From positions 186,001 to 250,000 of the forward strand of contig NZ_JACKZC010000001.1 of the NCBI RefSeq assembly GCF_014212495.1: a stretch of 64,000 bases of DNA, written 5' to 3'. How positions within the stretch are numbered: position 1 is the first letter of the stretch; every line of letters begins with the position of its first letter. The DNA comes from Pontibacter sp. Tf4 (GTDB lineage: Bacteria; Bacteroidota; Bacteroidia; Cytophagales; Hymenobacteraceae). This document shows, piece by piece, positions 9,287 through 18,561 of the stretch. Below the pieces are notes generated by a model. That model saw only the letters and a program-made list of their open reading frames with translations. It did no database searches and was not told the DNA's origin. Position numbers and translations under genes: made by a program.

Positions 9287-9904
9287 TTAGAAACCTTGTT
9301 GCTGCACAGCCTGGTGCTTTGGTTCCGGGTGCTCGCCGAAAAAGCGTTTCTGATTAAACAGGATCAGTAATACACCAATAAAGATAGCGGCATCGGCTAC
9401 GTTAAAGATTGGCCACAACGACATAGGTTTGCCACCTAAAAGCGGTATCCAGTGCGGTACAATGCCTTCCCAGATATCCAGGTAGAACATATCGATCACC
9501 TGCCCATGGAACCATGGCGTAGAGGAACCATACAGCGCGTTATCGAACCATACACCATAGAACGTACTGTCGATCAGGTTGCCAACGGCGCCTCCTAATA
9601 TCAGGGCAATACACCAGATCAGACCTGTCGGCGCTTTATGGTTTACCAGGTAGTACAGGTAGTACCCGATACCAAACATGGCTACCAAACGGAACAGTGT
9701 CAGCATGAGTTTACCATACTCGGAGCCCAGCTCCACGCCGAAAGCCATACCCGGGTTCAGCGTATAGTGCAGCTTAAAGAAGTCGCCTATAACGTGAATT
9801 TCGCCGGGTAAACCCATTTCCATGTTGTAATGCACGATCAGCTTTACGGCCTGGTCAATCAGGATCACAACAAGGCTGAGCAGGTAAAATTTCCAGTATT
9901 TCAT
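9287..9904 (-). CDS. lspA: Lipoprotein signal peptidase (signal peptidase II)
   Basis: A 205-residue inner-membrane aspartyl protease that removes the signal peptide from diacylglyceryl-prolipoproteins. Four hydrophobic segments are visible. Conserved elements include DQAVKL near the N-terminus, NPGMAFG, and the catalytic aspartates in GNLIDS and NVADAAI. It is longer than E. coli LspA (164), mainly through an insert between the catalytic segments (YGVWFDNALYGSSTPWF), which I believe is usual in Bacteroidota, and a polar C-terminal tail. This genome region encodes many lipoproteins that would be its substrates. ATG start. Confidence 0.95.
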   Translation of the reverse strand: MKYWKFYLLSLVVILIDQAVKLIVHYNMEMGLPGEIHVIGDFFKLHYTLNPGMAFGVELGSEYGKLMLTLFRLVAMFGIGYYLYYLVNHKAPTGLIWCIALILGGAVGNLIDSTFYGVWFDNALYGSSTPWFHGQVIDMFYLDIWEGIVPHWIPLLGGKPMSLWPIFNVADAAIFIGVLLILFNQKRFFGEHPEPKHQAVQQQGF

Positions 9905-9923
9905 GTGTGTTTGGTAAGCAGCT

Positions 9924-9962
9924 TTTTGAGATGTTAGTAGTTAGATATTAGATGCTAGACGT
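9924..9962. repeat. Short heptad-phased tract upstream of lspA
   Basis: Successive 7-bp units read TAGTAGT/TAGATAT/TAGATGC/TAGACGT, each starting with TAG. It lies in the spacer between lspA and ileS and belongs to the same class as the tract at 31922-32005. Confidence 0.55.
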
Positions 9963-10015
9963 CTTTTACCTTAAACTATAGTATTCTTTTAACTGCAAGT
10001 ATACTTAATAAAAAG

Positions 10016-10052
10016 AAACGCACCCGCCAGTATTAGACAGACGGGTGCGTTT
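10016..10052 (-). terminator. Intrinsic terminator after ileS
   Basis: An 11-bp perfect stem, AAACGCACCCG and CGGGTGCGTTT, with a 15-bp loop. It starts immediately after the ileS stop on the minus strand. A TTATAGTTTA motif copy overlaps the stop codon and the base of the stem. Confidence 0.82.
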
Positions 10053-10057
10053 ATAGT

Positions 10058-13000
10058 TTAAACTGCTACGTTTTCAGTACGAATCTGCATGTAGATCTGG
10101 TACTCGTCCATTTCCAGCAGCGTTCCATCAGCCAGGCCATCCACAATCTCCAGACTCAACGCCTGTGTTTCGGTGCAGATATAATCTCTGAAGTTCTCAA
10201 CGGCAGCGTTCACTTCCGGAGCCGATGGCTGCATCAGGATATGGATCTTGTCCTGAACTTCCAGGTTAGAATCCTTACGCAGGTTCTGGATACGGTTTAC
10301 CAGGTCGCGGGCGATACCTTCCTGCTTCAGTTCTTCGGTTATAGTTATATCTAACGCAACAGTCAGTTTGCCTTCGCTGGCTACTAACCAACCCGGTATA
10401 TCTTCTGAAGAGATCTCCACATCATCTGGCGTTAACACAGCAGTTTCATCATCCGCTATCAGTACTTCGAAACCACCTTCACGCTCCAGCTTCGCGATGT
10501 CTTCCTGGTTCATTTGCTGCACAGCGGCTGCAACCAGTTTCATCTTAGGTCCGAACACCTGACCCAGCTTCTTAAAGTTAGGCTTGATCTTCTTCACCAA
10601 AATGCCGGAAGTATCATCGATGTACTCCACATGCTTCACGTTCACTTCACTCATGATCAGGTCTTCTACAGCCTGAATCTGGTGACGTGTGTGCTCGCTT
10701 AGTACTGGTATAAGTATACGCTGTAATGGCTGACGAACTTTTATCATGTGCTTCTTGCGCAGCGAGTGTACCAACGACGATACCGACTGTGCCAGCGCCA
10801 TGCGCTCTTCCAGGTCCTTATCTATAGCTGCTGTACTTACTTCAGGGTAATAAGCCAGGTGCACAGATTCTACTTTGTTTTTACCGCTCACGCTGTTCAG
10901 GTCACGGAACAATTGCTCGGTGTAGAATGGCGCTATCGGCGAAGCAAGCTTGGCTATAGTTTCTAAACAGGTATAAAGTGTCTGGTAAGCAGCGATCTTA
11001 TCTTCGTTGTACTCGCCTTTCCAGAAACGTTTGCGGTTCAGGCGCACGTACCAGTTACTCAGGTCATCGGTCACAAAATCCTGGATAGCACGGGCCGCTT
11101 TGGTTGGATCGTAGTCATTGAAGTATGCATCTACGTCCTGTACCAACGTATTTAGTTTCGAAATGATCCAGCGGTCGCTTTCTGTTCTGCGTTCCAACGG
11201 CACATCGGCTTCGGCATACGTGAAGTTATCCAGGTTAGCATACAGCGCGAAGAAGGAGTAAGTGTTCTGCAGCGTTCCGAAGAAACGGCGCTGTGTCTCT
11301 ACAACTCCATCTGCGTTGAATTTCAGGTTATCCCAAGGTGGCGCATTCGCGATCATGTACCAACGCACAGCGTCCGGACCATATGTACCGATCATGTCAA
11401 ACGGATCGATGGCGTTGCCTAAGCGCTTGCTCATCTTGTTTCCGTTCTTATCCAGCACCAGTCCGTTTGCGATCACGTTCTTGTAGGCCACGCTGTCTTC
11501 CAGCATTACAGCCAGCGCATGCAGCGTAAAGAACCAGCCACGTGTCTGGTCAACACCTTCGGCAATGTAATCTGCCGGGAAGTTCTGCTCAAAGATATCT
11601 TTGTTCTCCAGTGGATAATGCCATTGTGCATAAGGCATCGCGCCAGAATCAAACCAAACGTCGATAAGGTCTGGCTCTCTGTACATTGGCTTGCCACTTG
11701 GGCTTACCAATACGATGTTATCCACGTATGGGCGGTGCAGGTCGTTTATTTCAATGGCCGCACTCATGAAGCCTTTGTTAACAGCCACATCCATGCGCTC
11801 GCTTAGTTCTGCAATAGAGCCAACGCAAACTTCTTCTTCCCCGTCTTCGGTTCTCCAGATCGGTAGCGGTGTACCCCAATAGCGTGAGCGCGACAGGTTC
11901 CAGTCTACCAGGTTCTCGAGCCAGTTACCAAAACGGCCTGTACCCGTAGATTCCGGTTTCCAGTTGATCGTCTTATTCAGCTCGATCATTCTTTCCTTTA
12001 CAGCTGTGGTTTTAATGAACCAGCTATCCAGTGGATAGTATAATACCGGCTTATCGGTTCTCCAACAGTGCGGGTAGGTATGCTCGTATTTCTCTACTTT
12101 AAAGGCTTTACCTTCCTCTTTCAGTTTGATGGCGATTAGTACATCCGTCGGTTTATAGTCTGGTGCAGACTCATCCTGACCGTCGTAGTTCTTCACGTAC
12201 ATGCCGGCAAAGTCGGTTACTTCCTTTACAAAGCGACCTTGCTTGTCTACTAGCGGCATTGGCTTGCCGTTCTCGTCCATTACCAGCAGCGCCGGTATGT
12301 CGTTCTGAGCAGCAACTCTAAAGTCGTCGGCACCAAACGTTGGCGAGATATGCACGATACCGGTACCATCTTCCGTCGTCACGAAATCACCAACCACTAC
12401 TCTGAAAGCTGGCTTGTCCGGCTGCACGTATGGCATCAACTGGTGATACTCCACTCCTGCCAGATCAGCGCCTACAAACTCTTCTACCACTTTAAACGGC
12501 ACCAGTTTATCACCCGGGTTGTAATCTGCCAGGGCAAGGTCTTTGGCTTTGTCGTTGAAGTAGCGGCTTACCAGGTCTTTGGCAAGTATAACTGAGACAG
12601 GCGCGTAAGTATACGGATTGTAGGTTTTCACCTTCACATACTTTATACCTTTCCCAACAGCCAAAGCGGTGTTAGCCGGAAGCGTCCACGGGGTTGTCGT
12701 CCAGGCAAGGAAATATACCTGCTCCTCCTCGTTATCAAACAAGAACATGTTGCGGGTAATCTTCTTCAGCTCAAACTGCGCTACAATGGTGGTGTCTTTT
12801 ACCATCTGGTAGCAACCCGGCTGGTTCAGCTCATGCGAGCTCAGACCTGTACCAGCACCAGGCGAGTAAGGCTGGATCGTGTAGCCTTTATACAAATACC
12901 CCTTATCGTACAGGCGCTTCAGCAGTGCCCAGCACGATTCGATATATTTGTTTTCGAAAGTGATGTACGGGTTGTCCAGGTCTACCCAATAACCCATTTT

Positions 13001-13408
13001 CTCGGTCAGGTCGTCCCACTGGTCTTTGAAACGCATAACCGTTTCGCGGCTGCGCTGGTTATACTCTTCTACCGTTATCTTCTTACCGATATCTTCTTTG
13101 GTAATACCTAGTTCTTTCTCTACCTGCAGTTCTACCGGAAGGCCGTGTGTGTCCCAGCCGCCTTTGCGGTTTACCTGGTAGCCTTTCAGGGTTTTGTAGC
13201 GGCAGAAAATATCTTTAACCGCACGCGCCATTACGTGGTGAATACCCGGCGTACCGTTTGCAGATGGCGGGCCTTCGTAAAACACGAAATTGTCGTTGCC
13301 CTCACGCGTCGCTACCGATTTTTGGAAGATGTTTTGCTCTTTCCAGAAAGCCAGTACGTCTTCGCCAAGCTTGGCGTAATTCAGATTTTTATACTCGTTA
13401 TACTTCAC
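10058..13408 (-). CDS. ileS: Isoleucyl-tRNA synthetase, probably type 2
   Basis: A 1116-residue class I synthetase charging tRNA-Ile. The nucleotide-binding HIGH-type motif is GTPGIHHV near residue 55 and the KMSKR loop is intact (NKMSKRLGNAIDPF near residue 685). The editing (CP1) domain holds TTTPWTLPANTALA, and WxxSRSRYWGTPLPIWR follows. The GIHH form of the first motif, the length over 1100 residues and the C-terminal segment without a zinc-cysteine cluster match the eukaryote-like IleRS2 group rather than the E. coli type. The start is GTG (MKYNEYKNLNY). It is followed by its own terminator. Confidence 0.95.
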   Translation of the reverse strand: MKYNEYKNLNYAKLGEDVLAFWKEQNIFQKSVATREGNDNFVFYEGPPSANGTPGIHHVMARAVKDIFCRYKTLKGYQVNRKGGWDTHGLPVELQVEKELGITKEDIGKKITVEEYNQRSRETVMRFKDQWDDLTEKMGYWVDLDNPYITFENKYIESCWALLKRLYDKGYLYKGYTIQPYSPGAGTGLSSHELNQPGCYQMVKDTTIVAQFELKKITRNMFLFDNEEEQVYFLAWTTTPWTLPANTALAVGKGIKYVKVKTYNPYTYAPVSVILAKDLVSRYFNDKAKDLALADYNPGDKLVPFKVVEEFVGADLAGVEYHQLMPYVQPDKPAFRVVVGDFVTTEDGTGIVHISPTFGADDFRVAAQNDIPALLVMDENGKPMPLVDKQGRFVKEVTDFAGMYVKNYDGQDESAPDYKPTDVLIAIKLKEEGKAFKVEKYEHTYPHCWRTDKPVLYYPLDSWFIKTTAVKERMIELNKTINWKPESTGTGRFGNWLENLVDWNLSRSRYWGTPLPIWRTEDGEEEVCVGSIAELSERMDVAVNKGFMSAAIEINDLHRPYVDNIVLVSPSGKPMYREPDLIDVWFDSGAMPYAQWHYPLENKDIFEQNFPADYIAEGVDQTRGWFFTLHALAVMLEDSVAYKNVIANGLVLDKNGNKMSKRLGNAIDPFDMIGTYGPDAVRWYMIANAPPWDNLKFNADGVVETQRRFFGTLQNTYSFFALYANLDNFTYAEADVPLERRTESDRWIISKLNTLVQDVDAYFNDYDPTKAARAIQDFVTDDLSNWYVRLNRKRFWKGEYNEDKIAAYQTLYTCLETIAKLASPIAPFYTEQLFRDLNSVSGKNKVESVHLAYYPEVSTAAIDKDLEERMALAQSVSSLVHSLRKKHMIKVRQPLQRILIPVLSEHTRHQIQAVEDLIMSEVNVKHVEYIDDTSGILVKKIKPNFKKLGQVFGPKMKLVAAAVQQMNQEDIAKLEREGGFEVLIADDETAVLTPDDVEISSEDIPGWLVASEGKLTVALDITITEELKQEGIARDLVNRIQNLRKDSNLEVQDKIHILMQPSAPEVNAAVENFRDYICTETQALSLEIVDGLADGTLLEMDEYQIYMQIRTENVAV

Positions 13409-13597
13409 CGTTTTCAGGTTTATCTTTATCTCACGAATGCACTGATAGTTAAACTATAAACTATAAGTTTTGAAGCTATAGTTGGTAGTTTACTTATAAG
13501 CCGGTAAAGTTAGGGATTTTTGCTCATTCTTATAAACTCTAAATGCTCACCGGCTTCTGTTAAGTTAACAACAACTATAGCAGATAAGTGCTGTAAC

Positions 13598-13625
13598 AAA
13601 AAAGCCCCGTTTTGGCGGGGCTTTT
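13598..13625 (-). terminator. Intrinsic terminator after the small protein gene
   Basis: Stem AAAAGCCCCG and CGGGGCTTTT around a short loop. It lies 15 bp after the stop of the 51-residue gene on the minus strand and ends in a T-run. Confidence 0.85.
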
Positions 13626-13639
13626 CTGAATTGATTCAG

Positions 13640-13795
13640 TTAGCTTTTCTTTTTTGATGAAGAAGACTTGTTTTCTGGAACGCAGTTTGGCACCTGTTTA
13701 CCGTCTTTGTTCTTCATGCCTACCTGCTCGTAGCCTTTCCAGCACGGATCTTCACTACCCGATTTGCTGCTACCCGATTTTGATTTGTTTGTCAT
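13640..13795 (-). CDS. Small hydrophilic protein with a CWKGYEQVG motif
   Basis: The likely product has 51 residues, starting at the internal ATG (MTNKSKSG); a longer frame to 13834 has no convincing start. Both ends are low complexity (Ser, Lys, Gly). The centre reads DPCWKGYEQVGMKNKDGK followed by QVPNCVP. I recall this Cys-Trp-x-Gly-Tyr-x-x-Val-Gly...Asn-Cys-Val-Pro pattern from short proteins and from tails of larger proteins in aquatic bacteria and phages, where its function is unknown. The two cysteines, 24 residues apart, could form a disulfide or bind metal. The gene has its own perfect terminator, which supports expression. Confidence 0.7.
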   Translation of the reverse strand: MTNKSKSGSSKSGSEDPCWKGYEQVGMKNKDGKQVPNCVPENKSSSSKKKS

Positions 13796-13950
13796 AGCTT
13801 TTAGGGTTTGGTTGTGTAGATAATTAACAGCCAACCCGCAGCTATAGTTTTGTTCCCTGTGGAACGGCAGTAGCAGTCATAGTTGAAAAGTAAACTATAA
13901 AACGCTCCTAACTGCAGTACTAAAGCATAAATGGCCTAATTTGTCAACAG

Positions 13951-15057
13951 TTAGTTACTACGGCTGATCTCTACAATTTTGTCATTAGAGCCATTGCTGG
14001 TTGCCAGGTACACTTTTCCGTTTGGCGCTACCAACACATCGCGCAGGCGGCCATGCGCATTGCGATAGAATTCCTTTGTTTCTATGATCTCATCGCCGGC
14101 TTCGTTCAGTTTAAACTGGTAAAGCGTTTTGTCTTTAAGCGTTGCTACCAGCAGCGAGTTCTTCCATTGTGGTATCTGCTTGTTATCATAGTAGTCCATG
14201 CCACTTACGGCTATAGTTGGTGTAAAGCTTTTCAAGGGTTCTACCATGTTATATTCTTCACAAACGGCTGTCTCGTTAGGGTCGCAGAAGCCACTCAGGT
14301 CAGGCCAGCCATAGTTGCGGGCTTTCAGAATAATGTTGATCTCATCGTCAATGTCGGGTCCGTGTTCTGAGCTGTACAGGATATTGTTTACCATTACCAG
14401 CCCTTGCGCATTCCGGTGACCAAAGCTCCACATCGGGTTACCACTTATCGGGTTATCGGCAGGTACAGAGCCATCCAGGTTAATGCGTAGCACCTTTCCG
14501 TTTAAGTTGTTCGGGTCCTGTGGCGCGAAATAGTTGAAGGCATCGCCGGTAGTTATAAACAGCTTCATGTCCGGAGAGATCAGCAGACGGCTTCCGTTGT
14601 GTACGTTGGTAGCTGGTATGTTATCGAGCAGCACTACCGGGTTGGTAAGCGTAGTACCGTTGTATCTGAACTTTACTACTTTCTGGGTATAGGTGCCTGC
14701 TTTATCATAGTTATACACCAGAAATACATCAGGTGTAGCACTAAAATCAGGGTGCAGCGCCATGCCCAGCAAACCGCCTTCTCCCCTTGCATCCACTTCA
14801 TCTAAATCGACAACTATAGTTACAGCGCCGGTTTCAGGGTTTAACTTGCTTACTTTGCCATTTCGTTCTGTAAACCAGATCTGGTTGTCCGGGCTCCAGG
14901 CCAGTTCCCATGGCAGGGTCAGGTTTTCAGCAAGCACTTTATCTGCCAGCACGGCATCGGTTAATACTTCATCGGGTGGGGTTGTTTCGTCATCGTCCTT
15001 GCATCCAACGGTAAATACCAACAGCGATGCCAGGGCATAAGTAATCCATTTGTTCAT
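13951..15057 (-). CDS. PQQ-dependent sugar dehydrogenase-like lipoprotein
   Basis: A 368-residue protein with a lipoprotein signal (lipid-modified Cys19) followed by a six-bladed propeller of the soluble glucose/sorbosone dehydrogenase family. Blade motifs are clear: LPWELAWSPDNQIWFTERNG, EGGLLGMALHPDF, NVHNGSRLLISPD (the conserved His of the active site), GKVLRINLDGS, HRNAQGL, EHGPD and GRLRDVLVAPNGKVYLATSN. Relatives such as E. coli YliI oxidise aldoses with pyrroloquinoline quinone. No PQQ synthesis gene is in the window, so cofactor supply and substrate are unknown. Membrane anchoring suggests action in the periplasm or at the surface. Confidence 0.9.
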   Translation of the reverse strand: MNKWITYALASLLVFTVGCKDDDETTPPDEVLTDAVLADKVLAENLTLPWELAWSPDNQIWFTERNGKVSKLNPETGAVTIVVDLDEVDARGEGGLLGMALHPDFSATPDVFLVYNYDKAGTYTQKVVKFRYNGTTLTNPVVLLDNIPATNVHNGSRLLISPDMKLFITTGDAFNYFAPQDPNNLNGKVLRINLDGSVPADNPISGNPMWSFGHRNAQGLVMVNNILYSSEHGPDIDDEINIILKARNYGWPDLSGFCDPNETAVCEEYNMVEPLKSFTPTIAVSGMDYYDNKQIPQWKNSLLVATLKDKTLYQFKLNEAGDEIIETKEFYRNAHGRLRDVLVAPNGKVYLATSNGSNDKIVEISRSN

Positions 15058-15590
15058 AGTGTATAAGTTAATAAGGGTAACATGCCTTGTAACTTAAGCT
15101 ATGCTAAAAGGTTGGGGTCTAAATACAGAAAATTCTATACTTATCGGAGATTTGGTAAACTATAGTTCGGTGGAGAGTTTATGCTGCAAATGTGGTTTAG
15201 AAGCATTACTGCAGGATCTTGGTTTGATTTTCCACAGGATTCGTTTTGCTCAACATGCCGCAAGTTTAGCGCCAGCGCAACTTGTGGTGAACTATGGGGC
15301 CAGTATGAAACTGGCGTTCTGCGCCAGCAGAAAACTATAGTTAGTTAAGCCGTGCTTCCTGCTTTTTCGGACATCAGTGTCCGAAAGCCATCTGCCGGGG
15401 GACATCCTTGTCCCTGTATAGCGAATAACGCGTACTTGGAAGTCCTGAACAGCGGATGCAACTATAAACTATAGTTTAACACGGCCAGAGTCCGTTTGTA
15501 ACTCACACTCGCGGGACGCGAGCGAGGGCGTAAATCACGTTCAACTATAGTTTCCACAGGGAACATCTGAACTATAGTTGCTGAAAATAA
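15058..15590. other. Gene-free gap with hairpin-module repeat
   Basis: About 530 bp with no credible gene. It holds the promoter region of the sugar dehydrogenase gene near 15058-15150 and then the hairpin-module repeat (15254-15530). Several complete AACTATAGTT decamers are present (15158-15167 and near 15333, 15467, 15543 and 15570). Confidence 0.65.
15254..15530. repeat. Hairpin-module repeat, copy 1
   Basis: A string of small inverted repeats separated by AACTATAGTT copies. Modules include GCCGCAAGTTTAGC...GCAACTTGTGG, GCCAGTATGAAACTGGC, CGGACATCAGTGTCCG, GGGGACATCCTTGTCCC, AACACGGCCAGAG and CTCGCGGGACGCGAGCGAG. Several modules recur at 33609-33990 in another order and orientation. No transposase gene or long reading frame is present. 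Confidence 0.75.
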
Positions 15591-15622
15591 AAAAGCCGAA
15601 GGCTTTACAACCTTCGGCTTTT
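15591..15622 (-). terminator. Intrinsic terminator after glyS
   Basis: Stem AAAAGCCGAAGG and CCTTCGGCTTTT with a short loop, 20 bp after the glyS stop on the minus strand. Two TATAGTT copies lie between the stem and the stop codon, and the stop itself reads TAACTATA. Confidence 0.87.
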
Positions 15623-15642
15623 GCTCAAGCTATAGTTTATAG

Positions 15643-17145
15643 TTAGGCCAGTTTTTCCAGGATGCTACGGAAGTTAACGGCTTTATCTATATAAGTTCTA
15701 AGGTCTGCAATTGGCATACGTACCTGCTCACGGCTGTCGCGGTCACGAACGGTAACAGTGTTATCTTCCAAAGTCTGGTGGTCAACGGCAATACAGAACG
15801 GTGTACCTATCAAATCTTGACGCGTGTAACGCTTACCAATGCTGTCGCGCTCTTCGTAGATCATGTTGAAGTCGAACTTCAGCGAGTTGAAGATCTCGGT
15901 CGCTTTCTCTGGCAGGCCATCCTTTTTAGTTAACGGAAGGATAGCAGCTTTAACTGGCGCCAACGCCGGGTGCAACTTCAGGAACGTACGGGTTTTGGTC
16001 GCTTCGCCTTCGGTAATTTCTTCTTCCTGATAGGCGTTGCAAAGCGTCATCAGGAACAGGCGGTCAGCGCCGGCCGATGTCTCGATCACGTAAGGAATAT
16101 AGTTTCCATATGGTTTGCCGTCTGCATTCAGGTCGTTGTCGAAGTACTGCATTTTTTTGCGGCTCAGTTCCTGGTGCTGGGTCAGGTCGAAGTCGGTACG
16201 TGAGTGGATGCCTTCTACTTCTTTAAAACCAAACGGGAATTTATACTCGATGTCAACGGCAGCGTTTGCATAGTGCGCCAGCTTTTCGTGGTCGTGGTAG
16301 CGCAGGCTTTCGGCCGGAATGCCAATGGCCTGGTGCCATAGTTTACGGGTTGCTTTCCATTTCTCGTACCACTCCATTTCGGTGCCAGGGCGTACAAAAA
16401 ACTGCATCTCCAGCTGCTCAAACTCGCGCATACGGAAGATGAACTGGCGTGCCACGATCTCGTTACGGAAGGCTTTCCCAATTTGCGCAATACCGAAAGG
16501 CACTTTCATGCGGCCGGTCTTCTGTACGTTCAGGAAGTTAACGAAGATACCTTGTGCTGTTTCCGGGCGCAGGTAAATGGTTTGTGATTCTTCAGCCACA
16601 GAACCCACCTGTGTCGAGAACATCAGGTTAAACTGACGAACTTCGGTCCAGTTGGTAGTGCCGGAGATCGGGCATTTAATGTTTTCACGAACGATCAGTT
16701 CGCGTACGCCGTCCAGGTCTTCTGCTTCCAGCAGCTTGCCCATTTCGGCCAGCAGTGCGCCGGCTTCTTCTACTTTGCCTTCGTTCTCTAAAGCAGCGGC
16801 TTTTTCTTCTATCAGTACATCGGCACGGTAACGCTTCTTCGAGTCTTTGTTATCGATCATCGGGTCGTTGAAGCTGTCCACGTGGCCGGACGCCTTCCAG
16901 GTAAGCGGGTGCATAAAGATGGCTGCATCCAGACCAACTACGTTCTCGTTCAGTTGGGTCATGCATTTCCACCAGAGCTGCTTTATGTTGTTCTTCAGCT
17001 CCACACCCATCTGGCCATAGTCGTAAACGGCCTGCAAACCATCGTAAATCTCGCTGCTCGGGAACACGAAACCGTACTCTTTTGCGTGCGAAATGATGTC
17101 TTTTAACTGGGTATTTTCTTCAGTAGTCTTCTCTTTTGTTGCCAT
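15643..17145 (-). CDS. glyS: Glycyl-tRNA synthetase (homodimeric type)
   Basis: A 500-residue class II synthetase of the alpha2 type that attaches glycine to tRNA-Gly. Class II motif 2 is FRNEIVARQFIFRMREFEQ and motif 3 includes SAGADRLFLMTLC. The N-terminus matches the family start (FVFPSSEIYDGLQAVYDYGQ), followed by GLDAAIFMHPLTWKASGHVDSF. The C-terminal anticodon-binding domain is present (PFCIAVDHQTLEDNTVTVRDRDS). Family proteins are usually about 450-500 residues. ATG start; it stands alone with its own terminator. Confidence 0.96.
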   Translation of the reverse strand: MATKEKTTEENTQLKDIISHAKEYGFVFPSSEIYDGLQAVYDYGQMGVELKNNIKQLWWKCMTQLNENVVGLDAAIFMHPLTWKASGHVDSFNDPMIDNKDSKKRYRADVLIEEKAAALENEGKVEEAGALLAEMGKLLEAEDLDGVRELIVRENIKCPISGTTNWTEVRQFNLMFSTQVGSVAEESQTIYLRPETAQGIFVNFLNVQKTGRMKVPFGIAQIGKAFRNEIVARQFIFRMREFEQLEMQFFVRPGTEMEWYEKWKATRKLWHQAIGIPAESLRYHDHEKLAHYANAAVDIEYKFPFGFKEVEGIHSRTDFDLTQHQELSRKKMQYFDNDLNADGKPYGNYIPYVIETSAGADRLFLMTLCNAYQEEEITEGEATKTRTFLKLHPALAPVKAAILPLTKKDGLPEKATEIFNSLKFDFNMIYEERDSIGKRYTRQDLIGTPFCIAVDHQTLEDNTVTVRDRDSREQVRMPIADLRTYIDKAVNFRSILEKLA

Positions 17146-17344
17146 AGTTGCAAAGATAGCTTTTTTAGAATTGCTTCTGCCAAACGTGTTCTACAGTTTT
17201 TATAGTTGGTTAAATCTACTATAGTTTACAGCAGTGCCCGCTTTTTGGTATGTTAACAATTTGATAACATTAGTAACATTAACCTAACATTGGTTTCTGT
17301 TTAACTTGCGCCGCTTTTTTATTTTTCCACTTTTAGACACTACG

Positions 17345-18481
17345 ATGCCTAAATCAAAAAAACTCCCGAAGCACGTTCTAACAGGGCAGCCTCACAAATT
17401 TGTTAAGCGCTATAGCCTGGTAGATGTAGTTCTTCAGAAAGAGAAGAAGTTCTTATACTTCATTGCTATTTCACTGATATTTGCCGGCGCTGTTTACCCT
17501 TACCCAAGTATTGCGATGTGGGTAGGTTTTGCTTTTGCCGGTTACTCTGCTATTGCCAACGATAGTATTCAAACTATAGGTACATTTATCGGCTCTAACG
17601 AAGACAAGAAGTGGTACTGGCAATGGCTCTTTATGGGGCTGATCTTTATTTTTACAGTAAGCTATAGTTGGATTGTGTTTGATGGCGACGTTTCCTATCA
17701 GCGTTTGGCCACGCCTGGCCTGGATAAAACTCCGACAAGCTTTGTATACCTGCAGCTGGCCTCTCCCATCATTCTGCTGCTGTTAACCAGGTTCCGCATT
17801 CCGGTGTCAACAACCTTTATGTTGCTTAGTGTTTTCTCGGCTACAGGCGGCACTGTTGTAAGCATGGTTAGCAAAAGCTTTGTTGGTTATGTGCTGGCAT
17901 TCGTTTCTGCCCTTATTATTTACCTGCTGCTTTCTAAAGCCATTAAGCGGTTTATAAAAGGCGAGGCACACGCTTTCTGGACAGTTGCCCAATGGCTGAT
18001 CAGCGGTTTTCTGTGGTACATCTGGCTGGCGCAGGACCTTGCCAACATTGCAGTTTATCTGCCACGCCAGCTTAATGTGTATGAGTTCCTGGCTTTCACG
18101 GGCTTCATTTTCCTTGGCTTAGGTTTCCTGTTCTATAAAAAAGGCGATAAGATCCAGAACGTGATTAACGAGAAATCGGAAGTGCGTGACGTGCGAAGCG
18201 CCACCATAATTGACCTGGTTTACGCCCTTATCCTGTATTACTTTAAAGAAGTGAATAACATCCCGATGAGTACAACCTGGGTATTTGTTGGTTTGCTGGC
18301 CGGCCGTGAGTTAGGTATGCGCCTGCGTGCCCACGACAGCGGCGAAAAGTTCGCTAAAACTTTCCGTTTGATCGGTAAAGATATTCTCTCTGTAACGATC
18401 GGTCTGATCATATCGCTGATCCTGGCCATTGCCATCAACCCGGTAATGCAGGAAGAGGTAAAGCACTTCTTCTTTAAATAA
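17345..18481 (+). CDS. Divergent PiT-like phosphate permease homologue
   Basis: A 378-residue membrane protein with about ten hydrophobic segments. Two short internal repeats recall the PiT (inorganic phosphate transporter) family: GYSAIANDSIQTIGTFIGSN, compared with the usual GANDVANAIGT, and the paired PVSTTFMLLS and PMSTTWVFVGLLAGRELG, compared with PVSTTH. The GANDxxN core is degenerate, so the substrate may not be phosphate. I prefer the ATG at 17345 (MPKSKKLPKH) over an upstream TTG at 17306, which would add an unlikely 13 residues. It is transcribed opposite to glyS and ends against a shared two-way terminator. Confidence 0.75.
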   Translation: MPKSKKLPKHVLTGQPHKFVKRYSLVDVVLQKEKKFLYFIAISLIFAGAVYPYPSIAMWVGFAFAGYSAIANDSIQTIGTFIGSNEDKKWYWQWLFMGLIFIFTVSYSWIVFDGDVSYQRLATPGLDKTPTSFVYLQLASPIILLLLTRFRIPVSTTFMLLSVFSATGGTVVSMVSKSFVGYVLAFVSALIIYLLLSKAIKRFIKGEAHAFWTVAQWLISGFLWYIWLAQDLANIAVYLPRQLNVYEFLAFTGFIFLGLGFLFYKKGDKIQNVINEKSEVRDVRSATIIDLVYALILYYFKEVNNIPMSTTWVFVGLLAGRELGMRLRAHDSGEKFAKTFRLIGKDILSVTIGLIISLILAIAINPVMQEEVKHFFFK

Positions 18482-18503
18482 GAACTATAGTTTACCAAAA
18501 CAG

Positions 18504-18537
18504 AAAAGGCGCTGCAGATTTACTGCAGCGCCTTTTT
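18504..18537. terminator. Bidirectional terminator between convergent genes
   Basis: A 14-bp perfect stem AAAAGGCGCTGCAG / CTGCAGCGCCTTTT with loop ATTTA, T-rich on both outer sides. It serves the permease gene on the plus strand and the acidic protein gene on the minus strand. Motif copies AACTATAGTTT (18483-) and TATAGTTTATAGTT (about 18539-18552) flank it. Confidence 0.9.
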
Positions 18538-18561
18538 TATAGTTTATAGTTAAGTTCCGGC

